NCBI GenBank assembly: GCA_002347645.1
Contig: DDYF01000027.1
Location: forward strand, 1-64,000
Direction: 5' to 3'
DNA: 64,000 nucleotides
From: Thermoleophilia bacterium UBA2241
GTDB lineage: Bacteria > Actinomycetota > Thermoleophilia > UBA2241
Made by a program: the position numbers and the translations under genes. Positions 30,573-39,837 of the stretch are shown here, piece by piece; position 1 is the stretch's first letter; every line of letters starts with the position of its first letter. The notes beneath the pieces are model-generated. The model was given only the letters and a program-made list of their open reading frames with translations, was not told where the DNA came from and did not search any database.

Positions 30573-31367
30573 CTACTTCGTGGCGTCGACCTCGCCGGCC
30601 GGCGTGTGCACCACGGTACCCACGCGCTCGCCGCGCAGAACGCGGACGATGTTGTCGCCGGTCATCCTGAAGACGTGGATCGGCATGCCGTTCTCCATGC
30701 ACAGACTGAGTGCCGTGGTGTCCATGACCCTCAGGCCGCGCTCGATCGCCTCGCGATGCGTCAGCGCGGGGATGAACGTGGCGGTGGGGTCAAGCTCGGG
30801 GTCGGCGCTGAAGACGCCGTCGTACTCCCTCTTCGCCATGAGGATGGCTTCGGCGCCCAGCTCGAGCGCCCGGAGCGCGGCCGCGGAATCGGTGGTGAAG
30901 TACGGATTACCCGTGCCGGCCGCGCAGATGACGACGCGGCCCTTCTCGAGGTGCCGCAGGGCGCGGCGCCGGATGTATGGCTCGCAGACCGAGCGCATCT
31001 CAAGCGCGCTCATGACGCGCGTCATCACGCCCTGCCGTTCGAGGGCGTCCTGCAGCGCCAGACCGTTCATGACGGTGGCGAGCATGCCGATGTGGTCGCC
31101 GGTCGTGCGGTCCATGCCCCCGGCGGAGGCCGCGAGGCCGCGGAAGATGTTGCCGCCGCCGATGACGATGGCGAGACCGACGCCGAGGCCGTGGGCCACC
31201 TTGATGGACGAGGCAAGCCGTGCGGTGGTCTCGGGATCGATGCTGTGCCCCCCGGGTCGCGGGCCGGCGCCGGTCGTCCCGGCCAGCGCCGGCCCGCCGA
31301 GGGCCTGTCCACTCAGCTTCAGCAGGACGCGACCGAAACGCGCGCCGCTCTGCGGCTCGTCCGCCAC
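30573..31367 (-). CDS. pyrH: UMP kinase
   Basis: Phosphorylates UMP to UDP in pyrimidine nucleotide synthesis; bacterial UMPK is a hexamer controlled by GTP and UTP. The 264-residue protein has LLKLSGQAL, VIGGGNIFRG, DHIGMLATVMNGLALQDALE, and YFTTDSAAALRALEL. An 18-residue Gly/Pro-rich insertion after SGQALGG is specific to this copy. GTG start 5 nt after the tsf stop, an operon. Confidence 0.96.
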   Translation of the reverse strand: MADEPQSGARFGRVLLKLSGQALGGPALAGTTGAGPRPGGHSIDPETTARLASSIKVAHGLGVGLAIVIGGGNIFRGLAASAGGMDRTTGDHIGMLATVMNGLALQDALERQGVMTRVMSALEMRSVCEPYIRRRALRHLEKGRVVICAAGTGNPYFTTDSAAALRALELGAEAILMAKREYDGVFSADPELDPTATFIPALTHREAIERGLRVMDTTALSLCMENGMPIHVFRMTGDNIVRVLRGERVGTVVHTPAGEVDATK

Positions 31368-31371
31368 GTGG

Positions 31372-31977
31372 TCAGTCCTGCGTCGCGGTCTCGCCGAGCT
31401 GGAAGCGCGCAAAGCGCCGGACCTCGACGTTCTCGCCGATGACGCCGACGAGGTCGGTGCGCACCTGCTCGATGGTCCGGTCGGGATCCTTGATGAACGG
31501 CTGCTCCATGAGGCAGTTCTCCGCGAAGAACTTGTCGAGCTTCCCGGACACGATCTTCTCGATCACGTTCTCGGGCTTGCCCTTGACCTGCTCGGCGTAG
31601 ATCGACTTCTCGTACTCGACGACGTCGGCCGGTACCTCGTCGCGCGTCACCCACTTCGGGAACGCCGCCGCCACGTGCATGGCCAGGTCGTGGGTGAACT
31701 GCTTGAAGGGCTCGCTGCGAGAGACGAAGTCGGTCTCAACACCTACCTCGACGAGGACGCCGATGCGCCCACCCATGTGGATGTAGGCATCGACTGCGCC
31801 TTCCTTCGTGACCCGGGAGCTCTTCACTTTGGCCGTCGCGAGCCCCTGCTTGCGCAGCTCGTCCAGCGCCTTCTCTGCGTCGCCTGCGGTCGCCTGCAGC
31901 GCCTTCTTGCAGTCCATCATGCCGGCCCCGCTCTTCTCGCGGAGCTCCTTCACCATTGCCGCGGTGATCTCAGCCAC
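31372..31977 (-). CDS. tsf: elongation factor Ts (short form)
   Basis: Nucleotide exchange factor for EF-Tu. The 201-residue protein has the N-terminal UBA-like ITAAMVKELREKSGAGMMDCKKAL and the core contact ETDFVSRSEPF. It matches the short, one-subdomain EF-Ts of Thermus rather than the 280-residue enteric form. GTG 31977 is chosen because GAGAGG sits 7 nt upstream; the ATG at 31998 lies before that site. Downstream of rpsB by 125 bp. Confidence 0.96.
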   Translation of the reverse strand: MAEITAAMVKELREKSGAGMMDCKKALQATAGDAEKALDELRKQGLATAKVKSSRVTKEGAVDAYIHMGGRIGVLVEVGVETDFVSRSEPFKQFTHDLAMHVAAAFPKWVTRDEVPADVVEYEKSIYAEQVKGKPENVIEKIVSGKLDKFFAENCLMEQPFIKDPDRTIEQVRTDLVGVIGENVEVRRFARFQLGETATQD

Positions 31978-32102
31978 GTCGTTACCTCTCTTGTCCATTC
32001 GCGCCGGCGGGTGCGGGCTCGCGCCTCGCCCGTCGGCCGCGTCACTGGTCTCGTCGGGCGCAGTCCTGCCGTGGCAGGACGGTCGGTCGTCGGGCCGGCC
32101 GC

Positions 32103-33263
32103 TTACTCCGCCTTGGGCTCGTCCGCCTTCGCCTTCTCGCCCTCGGCCTCTGCGGCCGGCTCGGCGTCCGGACGTGCGGCGGACTCCTCGGCCTTCGCAG
32201 CCTTAGGTGCGGCCTTCCTGGCCGCCGGCTTCTTCTCCGGCTTGGCATCGGCCTTCGGCTCGGCCTTGGGTGCTGCGACCTTGGCCTCCTCGGCCTTGGG
32301 TGCTGCGGCCTTTGGAGCTGCCGTCTTCGGCTCCGCGGCCTTGGGCGCCGTGGCCTTCGGCTCCTGCACCTGAGGCTTGGCCGCCGGCTTGTTGCCCTCG
32401 GCCGCCGCCTTGGCAGCCTCGGCCGCGGCCTTCGCCTTCGCCGCGGCCTCTTCCGCCTCTGCCTTCGCCTGGGCCTCGGCCGCGACCCGCGCCTGCTCCT
32501 CTTCTTCGGCGCGGCGCTTCGCCTCGGCGGCCTTGCGCTCAGCTTCCGCCTTCATCTCGGCCTCGGTGAGCAACTGCTTGCCCTCGGCCACGGCGTCGGC
32601 GATGACGCGGACGATGAGCTTGCAGCTGCGGATGGCGTCGTCGTTGCCGGGGATCACGTAGTCGACCTCGTCCGGGTCGCAGTTGGTGTCGACCAGCGCG
32701 ACGATCGGGATCTTGAGCTTATGCGCCTCGCGCACGACGATCTGCTCCTTGCGCGGGTCGACCACGAAGACGGCGGCCGGCAGCCGGTCCATCCCCTGCA
32801 CCCCGCCGAGGTTCTGATCGAGCTTGCGCAGGTCGCCGCGCAGCTTGATCGCCTCGCGAGACGGCAGAAGGTCGAGCGAACCGTCCTCGTCACGCTGCCG
32901 CAGTTCGTGCATCCGCTTGATGCGCTTCGAGAGCGTGTTGTAGTTGGTGAGCAGCCCGCCGAGCCAACGGTTCGACACGTAGGGCATGCCGATGCGCTCG
33001 GCCTGCTCTTTGATGGTCTCCTGGCACTGCTTCTTGGTGCCGACGAAGAGGACGTGCCCGCCGCGTTCGGCCGTGCGCTTCAGGAAGGCGTACGACTCGT
33101 CGAGCAGCGCGCTCGTCTTCTGCAGGTCGATGATGTAGATGCCGCCACGCTCACCGAAGATGTACTGCTTCATCTTCGGGTTCCAGCGCCTCGTCTGGTG
33201 ACCGAAGTGGACGCCGGCGATGAGCAGGTCCTTGATGCTCGCGACATGCTGCGGTGCAGGCAC
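32103..33263 (-). CDS. rpsB: 30S ribosomal protein S2 with long acidic/basic tail
   Basis: The first about 235 residues of the 386-residue product are ordinary S2 (IKDLLIAGVHFGHQTRRWNPKM, VLFVGTKKQ, NRWLGGLLTNYNT, VPAAVFVVDP-like, IPIVALVDTNCDPD). The remaining about 150 residues are an extension. A charged Ala/Glu/Lys helix comes first (KAEAERKAAEAKRRAEEEEQ and on), then Ala-Pro-Lys repeats such as APKAAAPKAEE. Some actinobacterial S2 proteins have tails, but this one is long. GTG 33263 follows AAGGAGG by 5 nt. First gene of the rpsB-tsf-pyrH-frr operon. Confidence 0.95.
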   Translation of the reverse strand: MPAPQHVASIKDLLIAGVHFGHQTRRWNPKMKQYIFGERGGIYIIDLQKTSALLDESYAFLKRTAERGGHVLFVGTKKQCQETIKEQAERIGMPYVSNRWLGGLLTNYNTLSKRIKRMHELRQRDEDGSLDLLPSREAIKLRGDLRKLDQNLGGVQGMDRLPAAVFVVDPRKEQIVVREAHKLKIPIVALVDTNCDPDEVDYVIPGNDDAIRSCKLIVRVIADAVAEGKQLLTEAEMKAEAERKAAEAKRRAEEEEQARVAAEAQAKAEAEEAAAKAKAAAEAAKAAAEGNKPAAKPQVQEPKATAPKAAEPKTAAPKAAAPKAEEAKVAAPKAEPKADAKPEKKPAARKAAPKAAKAEESAARPDAEPAAEAEGEKAKADEPKAE

Positions 33264-33415
33264 GTGTGCCTCCTTGTGGGACGGTTGTGTCTTCCGCCGG
33301 CGGATAGAGCGTGGAGACCTGAGAGGCGAAGGCCGGCCAGCGGGCCGCCTGGTGCGTCTCGGGCCACCGCCACGGTCCGGGGACCGCCGGGTCACGGTGG
33401 ATACGGCAGCGGAGG

Positions 33416-33421
33416 ATTCTA
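33416..33421 (-). promoter_or_regulatory. candidate -10 box upstream of rpsB
   Basis: TAGAAT on the minus strand (33421-33416) lies 153 bp before the rpsB start in the 216-bp whiG-rpsB gap. It would give a leader of about 145 nt, where autoregulation by S2 could act. No good -35 box is visible. The rest of the gap shows nothing recognisable. Confidence 0.35.
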
Positions 33422-33479
33422 CCACAGGCGCTGTTTGGGCGCCGCGAGCGTGGAGGCGGCGCCGGCGCAGGACGCGGCC

Positions 33480-34271
33480 TCAGCCTATCGCCGAGGGCTC
33501 GACCTCGTCGCGCAGGCGCCCCTTCAACCGCAGGATCGCCTTCGTGTGCAGCTGCGAGACGCGAGACTCGGTGACACCCAGGACCTCACCGATCTCGCGC
33601 AACGTCAGGTTCTCGTAGTAGTACAGCGCGATCACGATCTTCTCACGGTCGGGCAACGCGTCGATGGCGAGGGCCAGCCGCGACTTCATCTCGCTGAGAT
33701 CGAGCATCCGCGAGGGGTCCTTGCTCTTCGGGTCCTCGATAGTGTCGATCAGCGCCGCCTGGTCGCCGTCTGAGCCGGAGATTGCCCACAACTCGTCGAG
33801 CGCGACGATCGACGTCGTCGAGATCTGCGACAGGCTCTGGGCGAACTCCTCCTCGGAGATGCCCAGCTCCGCGGCGATCTCGCGGTCGCTGGGCGCGCGG
33901 TGCAGCCGATGCTCGAGGATCGTGATGACCTTCTCGATCTCGCGCGCCTTGCTGCGCACGGAGCGCGGCACCCAGTCGAGCGAACGCAGCTCGTCGATGA
34001 TGGAGCCCTTGATGCGCGAGATCGCGTACGTCTCGAACTTGATCTCGCGGCTTGGGTCAAAGCGCTCGAGAGCGCTGATGAGGCCCAGCAGGCCGTAGCT
34101 TATGAGGTCGGATTCTTCGATGTGCGACGGGAGCCCATTGCCCATACGCCCGGCGACGTACTTGACCAATGGCGAGTAGGCGAGGATCAGCCGGTCGCGC
34201 GCCTGCTTGTCGCCGTGGTACTTGTACCGGCTCCAGAGCTCGCGGGTCTTGTGTTCGTCCAGGCGGCTCAC
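33480..34271 (-). CDS. whiG: WhiG/FliA-family RNA polymerase sigma factor
   Basis: A 263-residue sigma-70 group 3 factor. Region 2 (LILAYSPLVKYVAGRMGNGL and DLISYGLLGLISALERFDP; IKFETYAISRIKGSIIDELRSLDWVPRSVR), region 3 and region 4 (LPDREKIVIALYYYENLTLREIGEVLGVTESRVSQLHTKAI) are complete. The position directly before rpsB and after a xerC-like gene is the same as whiG in Streptomyces, where it drives sporulation genes; FliA homologues drive flagella. The rsiG gene at 1913 encodes the likely anti-sigma partner. What it controls here is unknown. GTG start. Confidence 0.93.
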   Translation of the reverse strand: MSRLDEHKTRELWSRYKYHGDKQARDRLILAYSPLVKYVAGRMGNGLPSHIEESDLISYGLLGLISALERFDPSREIKFETYAISRIKGSIIDELRSLDWVPRSVRSKAREIEKVITILEHRLHRAPSDREIAAELGISEEEFAQSLSQISTTSIVALDELWAISGSDGDQAALIDTIEDPKSKDPSRMLDLSEMKSRLALAIDALPDREKIVIALYYYENLTLREIGEVLGVTESRVSQLHTKAILRLKGRLRDEVEPSAIG

Positions 34272-34361
34272 GGGGCGACCTCGGCGTGCGCGAGGGCCCC
34301 GCGTGCTTCCGCGGCGGTCGCGCGGCCCCGACCAGCAGCCGGCGCGCCCCGTGGCATCACT

Positions 34362-35384
34362 TCAGGCACGCGGATGATGGAGGTCGTAGACACGTCGCAG
34401 GTGCGCACCGCTGACGTGCGTGTAGACCTGCGTGGTCGACACTGACGCATGCCCCAGCAACTCCTGGATGGCACGAAGATCGGCACCCCTCTCCAGCATG
34501 TGTGTGGCATAGGCGTGTCGCAGCATGTGAGGCGACGCGGGCTCTATGCCTGCAAGCCGGCAGTATTTTAGCAAAAGCCGGCGGACATCCGACGTGAGCA
34601 GCGATCGCCCGCTGCGCGAGACGAGCAAAGGCTGGTCCCCGAGCCTGCCCTGAAACCCCGATGGGACCTTGTCGCGAGGAGCGTCGCGAGGCTCACCCGC
34701 AGTGCGGATCGAGGGCGGGACGGGCGCCTGTCTGGCCCCGACCAAGGCGCCGCGACCACGGGCCAGGTAGCGGCGAAGTGCCGCGCCCGCCTCTTCACCC
34801 AGAGGCACGACGCGCGTCTTGCGCCCCTTGCCGCGTACCACGAGCTGCGCCTCGCCGAGCCGCACCTCGTCGATCCTGAGGCCGACGAGCTCTTGGCTCC
34901 GCAGGCCGCAGCCGTAGAGCAGCTCGAGCGCAAGGCGGTCGCGCAGGGCGAGCGGCTCCGTCCCGCCGGCCGCATCGAACAGCGCCGCGACGTCCGTGAC
35001 CGACAGGACACGCGGGAGCCTGCGGCGGCGGCGCGGACCCGGCAGTTCACGGGTCGGATCGGCGCTCAGGACGCCGTGCTCCGCGAGATCGCGACAGAAC
35101 CCCCGCAGCGTCGAGAGCTTGCGTGCCAAGGTCGTCGCAGCGTACCCGCGACGACCGAGGTCGGCCGTGTACGCCCGTATCGTCCGGCGGTCGAGGTCGT
35201 CGACGGTCAGACCGCGGGCCGACAGCCAGTCGAACAACTGCGCGAGGTCTGACGTGTACGCACGACGGGTCGCCGCGCTGCCGCCGCGCACGGCGAGCCT
35301 TCGCAGATAGGAGGCGGCATGGGCGCTCGGGTCAGCGTGCGCGGCGAACGGCTCGCAGCGCCTGCGTTCGCCTGCGGTCCCCAT
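34362..35384 (-). CDS. xerC: XerC-type tyrosine recombinase
   Basis: A 340-residue tyrosine recombinase, probably half of the chromosome-dimer resolving pair with XerD (58477-59457). The N-terminal SAM-like domain is followed by catalytic residues Arg in GCGLRSQELVGL, Lys in VRGKGRKTRVVPL, HxxR in PHMLRHAYATHML, His in LLGHASVSTTQ, Tyr in VYTHV. It differs from standard XerC by about 35 extra residues between the Lys strand and HxxR (VPPSIRTAGEPRDAPRD region). Located between dprA and whiG as in other actinobacteria. Confidence 0.9.
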   Translation of the reverse strand: MGTAGERRRCEPFAAHADPSAHAASYLRRLAVRGGSAATRRAYTSDLAQLFDWLSARGLTVDDLDRRTIRAYTADLGRRGYAATTLARKLSTLRGFCRDLAEHGVLSADPTRELPGPRRRRRLPRVLSVTDVAALFDAAGGTEPLALRDRLALELLYGCGLRSQELVGLRIDEVRLGEAQLVVRGKGRKTRVVPLGEEAGAALRRYLARGRGALVGARQAPVPPSIRTAGEPRDAPRDKVPSGFQGRLGDQPLLVSRSGRSLLTSDVRRLLLKYCRLAGIEPASPHMLRHAYATHMLERGADLRAIQELLGHASVSTTQVYTHVSGAHLRRVYDLHHPRA

Positions 35385-35596
35385 CCGGCGCTGACCCTCC
35401 CCTCGACGACGTCGCGACCGGCGGGCGGCGAGCGACACGTATCACCAGGTCCGCCACTGGCGGCAGCCCTCAGTTCAACGACGGCGAGGCCAGTCCTGCA
35501 CGGGGAGCGCGGCGCGCTACCGTCCCTGCCGGCGCGTGTACCCGGCGCTGCACTGCTCTGTCCCGTGCCGCCGGCGTCCGGCGCCATGCGGGCCTC

Positions 35597-36991
35597 TCAG
35601 GCGTCTCTGCGGAGCCGATAGGCTCCGCCTCCACACGCCTCTACGACGCCCTCCACCTCGAGCTCGGCCAGGAGCGCGAGGGCGCTCGCCGTGCCGAGCC
35701 CCGCGCCGGCAGCGAGGCCATCGACCGTCTGCGCCCCATCGTCGAGGGCCCGCACGAGACGCTGGACGGGCCCGGCGGCCGCGTCGTGAGCGGTGTCACG
35801 CGCCGTGCCGACGCCGATGTCGTCCCGCCCGCCTGCGGCGCCGGATCCGGTCTGCGCGTTCGGGCCGGCCGTCGCTCCGACCTGCAGCGCGCGACCCTTC
35901 CACCCGATGGCCAGGCCACCACAGCCGATGATCTCGAGGACGTCGGCGGCAGACTCGCAGACGGCCGCACCCTGGCGCAGCAGCCGGTGCGGCCCGGCGG
36001 AGAGCCTCCTCCCGGCTTCGCCCGGCACGGCCAACACCTCGCGGCCAAGGTCCAGCGCGTGGCGCGCGGTGATCAGGGCGCCGCTGCGTTCACTGCCTTC
36101 GACCACGACCACGGCCTCACAGAGCGCGGCCATCAGGCGGTTCCGCGCCGGGAAGCGCCACGGGCGCGCACCCACGCCCCAGCTGACCTCCGAGACGATC
36201 AGCCCCCTCTCGCGCACCAGGGCGAAGAGGCGCCGATTGCCCGGAGGGTGCTCCACGTCGGCTCCGCAGCCGAGGACGGCCACGGTGGCGAGACGAGTCG
36301 CACCCGCGGTCGCCTCGAGCGCCGCCTCGTGGGCGACCGCGTCGATACCCAGGGCGAGTCCGCTCACGACCACGACGCCGCGCGCCGCCAGGTCCCGGGC
36401 CACGGCGCGCGCCATCTCTCGGCCGTAGGATGACGGGCCCCTTGAACCGACGACGCCGACCACGTGTGCGGCCGCGAGCGCCTGCAAGCCGCCGGCTATC
36501 TGACCGGCGAGGAACAGCGCCGGCGGCGGGTCGGGAAGCTCGCGAAGCTGCGGCGGGTACGCCGCATCGAGCCACGTGACGACCGTTGACCCCGCGGCAG
36601 AACCCGCTCGCGGGCCGCGCGCGAGCAGCGTTGCGAAGAGGCTTGCGTCGCGCTCCTGCTCGTCGGGCGACCCCGGTGCCTCGCTTCGCCGAGGGGCATG
36701 CGCCGGCGCCGTGGCGCGTCCGTCTCGCTCCATGAGGCCACCGGCGCTGCTGCCGCAGCCCTCCCCTTGGGAGTCGGCACGACGGCGCGGCGTCCTTCGA
36801 ACCGCAGCGGCGAGGGTGCGCCAATCGAGTCTCAGCGCCTGGTCGAGGCCGCCGTACCGTGCCACGAGGAGACGGATGAGGCCGCGCCGCCAGGTCGCGA
36901 GCTCGGCGAGCCACACCGCGCGCTCGCGCGCGCTCTCCCCGGACGACCGGCCACCGACGCGCGGGCCCGAGTCAGCCGTGCAGGACGCCAT
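35597..36991 (-). CDS. dprA: DNA processing protein DprA
   Basis: Protects incoming single-stranded DNA and loads RecA during natural transformation. The 464-residue product has an N-terminal extension and a Rossmann-like core with VVGVVGSRGPSSYGREMA, VVVSGLALGIDAVAHEAAL, PARNRLMAALCEAVVVVEGSERSGALITA and LAVPGEAG. A Gly-rich linker and C-terminal winged-helix domain (DGAQTVDGLAAGAGLGTAS) follow. It overlaps comM by 20 nt, so the competence genes are coupled. ATG 36991 is used; the ribosome site is weak. A short hairpin (35609-35628) overlaps its last codons. Confidence 0.94.
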   Translation of the reverse strand: MASCTADSGPRVGGRSSGESARERAVWLAELATWRRGLIRLLVARYGGLDQALRLDWRTLAAAVRRTPRRRADSQGEGCGSSAGGLMERDGRATAPAHAPRRSEAPGSPDEQERDASLFATLLARGPRAGSAAGSTVVTWLDAAYPPQLRELPDPPPALFLAGQIAGGLQALAAAHVVGVVGSRGPSSYGREMARAVARDLAARGVVVVSGLALGIDAVAHEAALEATAGATRLATVAVLGCGADVEHPPGNRRLFALVRERGLIVSEVSWGVGARPWRFPARNRLMAALCEAVVVVEGSERSGALITARHALDLGREVLAVPGEAGRRLSAGPHRLLRQGAAVCESAADVLEIIGCGGLAIGWKGRALQVGATAGPNAQTGSGAAGGRDDIGVGTARDTAHDAAAGPVQRLVRALDDGAQTVDGLAAGAGLGTASALALLAELEVEGVVEACGGGAYRLRRDA

Positions 36992-38528
36992 GGTTCGCCG
37001 AGCGGTAAGACAAGCTCTCACCGATGTGTGCCGCGCTGATGCTCTCCGCGCCCGCGAGATCGGCGATGGTCTGCGCGACCTTGACGATGCGATCGCAGGC
37101 GCGAGCGCTCAGCCGGAGCCGCTCGTAGGCCCGGTCCAGGAGGGTCGTGGCGGCCGGCTCCAGCGTGCAGAGGCGACGAAGGTGCCGGACCGTCATGTGG
37201 GCGTTGGCATATGCACCCGTTCCGGCGAGGCGGGCCAGCTGGCGTCGCCGCGCCGTGGTGACGCGCGCCCGGACGACGCCCGAGGTCTCCTCCGCGTCGA
37301 TCGTCCGCCGTTCGCCGGGCGAAAGGCGCGGGACCTCGACGCGCAGGTCGATCCGGTCGAGGAGCGGCCCGCTGAGGCGCTCGCGGTAGTGCCGGACCCG
37401 GTAGGCAGGACACACGCAGTCACGCTCGCGATCGCCCAAGTAGCCGCAGGGACACGGGTTCATGGCGGCGACCAGCATGATGCGCGCCGGAAATCGGACG
37501 GAGACGAGCGCTCGCGAGATGGTCACGTCGCCATCTTCGAGCGGCTGGCGCAAGCCCTCCAAGGCCGTCAGGCGAAACTCCGGGAACTCGTCGAGGAAGA
37601 GGACCCCGAGGTGAGCGAGACTCACTTCGCCGGGGCGCGGCGTAGCGCCGCCGCCGACGAGGCCGACGCTTGAGATGCTGTGGTGAGGGGCGCGCAGAGG
37701 ACGGCGCGTGACGAGCCCAGACCCCGTCGGGAGCAGCCCGGCGACGCTGTGCACCCGCGTCACCGCGATGGCCTCGTCGAGCGTCATCGGGGGCATGACA
37801 CCCGGCAGCCGCCGGGCGAACATGGTCTTTCCGGCACCCGGCGGCCCGCAGAGCAGAACGTTGTGCGCGCCTGCGACAGCGACCTCGAGAGCCCGCTTGA
37901 CGTGGCGCTGACCCGCGATGTCCGACCAGTCGGCGTCGGGCGCCGGCGCCTCGTCGAGGAGAGCCCCCACATCAGGATGCGCGGCGGGCGTCACGCCCTC
38001 CCCACCACAGGCGAGCACAGCCGCCGCTTCGCGCAGGTGCCGGACCGCGTAGACGTTGAGGCCGCCGACGAGCGCGGCTTCGGCCGCGTTCGCCTGAGGA
38101 AGAATGAGACCGGCAGCGCCGTGACGCCTGAGTCCCTCGGCGATGGCCAAGACGCCGGTGACCGGGCGCACGCCGCCGTCGAGGCCCAGCTCGCCCACGG
38201 CGGCCAGGACGCGTCTCCCCGGCGCCGGCGGCGCCTTGCGCGTGAGCTGCCCGGTGGCCTCGAGGAGTGCCAGTGCCACGGGCAGGTCGAACGAAGGGCC
38301 CTCCTTGCGCAGGTCGGCCGGGGCGAGGTTCACCGTGATGCGGCGTGACGGGAACTCGAACGACGAGTTCACGATGGCGGCACGCACGCGCTCGCGACTC
38401 TCCTGCACCGCGGCGTCGGGCAGCCCGACGATGCTGAACGACGGCGCCGCGGCGGCCACGTCGGCCTCGACGTCGACGGCGTGTCCGACGAGCCCGGTGA
38501 GCGCCTCGCTGGCGACGCAGGCGAGCAT
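36972..38528 (-). CDS. comM: ComM-family Mg-chelatase-like AAA+ ATPase
   Basis: A 518-residue hexameric helicase; ComM drives branch migration during transformation. An N-terminal Lon-like fold (SFSIVGLPDAAVQESRERVRAA, NLAPADLRKEG) is followed by AAA+ Walker A GPPGAGKTMFARRLPG, Walker B GVLFLDEFPEF and a zinc-type CPCGYLGDRERDCVCP. A Mg-chelatase C-terminal region closes it. ATG 38528 has GGAG upstream. Together with dprA it implies the lineage can or could take up DNA, although no pilus or comEC genes are in view. Confidence 0.95.
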   Translation of the reverse strand: MLACVASEALTGLVGHAVDVEADVAAAAPSFSIVGLPDAAVQESRERVRAAIVNSSFEFPSRRITVNLAPADLRKEGPSFDLPVALALLEATGQLTRKAPPAPGRRVLAAVGELGLDGGVRPVTGVLAIAEGLRRHGAAGLILPQANAAEAALVGGLNVYAVRHLREAAAVLACGGEGVTPAAHPDVGALLDEAPAPDADWSDIAGQRHVKRALEVAVAGAHNVLLCGPPGAGKTMFARRLPGVMPPMTLDEAIAVTRVHSVAGLLPTGSGLVTRRPLRAPHHSISSVGLVGGGATPRPGEVSLAHLGVLFLDEFPEFRLTALEGLRQPLEDGDVTISRALVSVRFPARIMLVAAMNPCPCGYLGDRERDCVCPAYRVRHYRERLSGPLLDRIDLRVEVPRLSPGERRTIDAEETSGVVRARVTTARRRQLARLAGTGAYANAHMTVRHLRRLCTLEPAATTLLDRAYERLRLSARACDRIVKVAQTIADLAGAESISAAHIGESLSYRSANHGVLHG

Positions 38529-38568
38529 GTCATGCGCTCCGGTCGGAGGACGGTGCCACGACAAGGCG

Positions 38569-38979
38569 TCAGTCGGCGGTGAACGCCGCCGGCAGATGGC
38601 GGATGGCGGCCGGGTACACGGTAAGGTCGACGGCCACGATGTCGAAGCGCACGTCGCGCACTCCGCCCATGGCCCAGGGACGAGCGGCAAGCCACAGCTC
38701 CGCGAGACGGGCGACCTGGCGCTGCTTGCTCGCGGACACTGCGTCCTCGGGGGTTCCGCACGTGTGCGTGCGGCGCGCCTTCACCTCGACGAACGCGAGC
38801 GCGGACCCGCGGCGGACGATGAGGTCGAGTTCGCCGCGACCGACGCGCACGTTGCGGCCGAGGACCCGCCATCCCCGCTGTACGAGGTAGCTCGTCGCAG
38901 CACGTTCGGCCGCACGCCCCAGCGTGAGATTCTTCCTGCCGCGGGTCGGCGACGGGCCCTTTGGGGCGGTCGCGCTCAC
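38569..38979 (-). CDS. YraN/UPF0102-family endonuclease-like protein
   Basis: A 136-residue protein with the UPF0102 restriction-endonuclease-like fold: LGRAAERAATSYLVQRGWRVLGRNVRVGRGELDLIVRRG, split by strands, then FVEVKARR with the catalytic D...ExK pattern. It commonly lies between rnhB and comM, as here. The exact role is unknown; a part in DNA recombination is supposed from the context. GTG start at 38979 in a 170-bp gap from rnhB that otherwise shows nothing. Confidence 0.87.
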   Translation of the reverse strand: MSATAPKGPSPTRGRKNLTLGRAAERAATSYLVQRGWRVLGRNVRVGRGELDLIVRRGSALAFVEVKARRTHTCGTPEDAVSASKQRQVARLAELWLAARPWAMGGVRDVRFDIVAVDLTVYPAAIRHLPAAFTAD

Positions 38980-39149
38980 GCCGTCCGTGCTCGTTGCGTC
39001 TGAGTCATGAGCCGAGCCTAGGGGCTGCGGACGCGGCGCGGAACGGAGACGATACGGTCGACGCGGTGACGTTTCGGCGGCTCGCACCAACGTCAACGGA
39101 CCTGTACCCTGCGCGGGCCGCCGTGCTGACGGCCGCGCGCGGCCGCGCC

Positions 39150-39800
39150 TCAGTCGTCGAGCGACAGGCCCAGCTGCCGGTAGCTGACCGCGTCGAACGA
39201 GCGGCGGTGCAGCGGGCACACACCGTGCGCAGTGATCATGTCCTGGTGGAACGCCGTCGCGTACCCGACATGCCGGTCGAATCCGTAGACCGGGTATCGC
39301 TCGTGCAGGCGACGCATCACGCGGTCGCGCGTGACCTTGGCGAGGACCGACGCGGCGGCGATGACCGCCGAACGGCCGTCGCCGCCGACCACCGCCTCGT
39401 ACGGGCACGCGCACGCCGGCAGAGCGAATCCGTCGACGAGAGCCAGACAGCCCCCACCGGCGACGCCCTCGAGCGCCGTCGAGAGCGCCTCGAGGTTGCA
39501 CGCATGCAGGCCGTGCTCGTCGATCGCCGCGCTGCTTCGCGCGACGACGACGGCGCGCCGCACCCGTCTCAGGATCTGCCCGTACAGGACCTCGCGCACG
39601 GCCTCGGACAACCGCTTCGAGTCGGTGAGCGCGGCAAGCGCCTCGTAGTCGCGCTCGGTCCACGCGGCGTAGTCGAAGCAGACGGCCGCCGCGACCAGCG
39701 GTCCTGCCAGGCAGCCGCGCCCCGCCTCGTCGGCGCCGGCCACTACGAGGCCCGGCGCGGCCGAGCATCGCTCGAGGTCGAACGCGAAGCGCTCGTTCAT
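39150..39800 (-). CDS. rnhB: ribonuclease HII
   Basis: Removes ribonucleotides and RNA primers from DNA:RNA hybrids. The 216-residue protein has the metal site GADEAGRG (22-29), ALTDSKRLSE, and LVDGF followed by ASVLAKVTRDRVM. All acidic catalytic residues are present. ATG start at 39800; the gap to lepB is 37 bp. Confidence 0.95.
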   Translation of the reverse strand: MNERFAFDLERCSAAPGLVVAGADEAGRGCLAGPLVAAAVCFDYAAWTERDYEALAALTDSKRLSEAVREVLYGQILRRVRRAVVVARSSAAIDEHGLHACNLEALSTALEGVAGGGCLALVDGFALPACACPYEAVVGGDGRSAVIAAASVLAKVTRDRVMRRLHERYPVYGFDRHVGYATAFHQDMITAHGVCPLHRRSFDAVSYRQLGLSLDD

Positions 39801-39837
39801 CGCCGTCGTCGGCCGAGGCCCCGCACGCCGTCCGGCG

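Noticed and set aside
29368..32373. A 1001-codon open frame on the plus strand
   Set aside because: It lies antisense to uppS, frr, pyrH, tsf and rpsB, all of which have clear family motifs. Long antisense frames are expected at this GC content.
35609..35628. Terminator hairpin of dprA
   Set aside because: The GCGGAGCC-GATA-GGCTCCGC stem lies inside the last codons of dprA, has no T tract, and may only reflect coding composition; noted under dprA and not listed separately.
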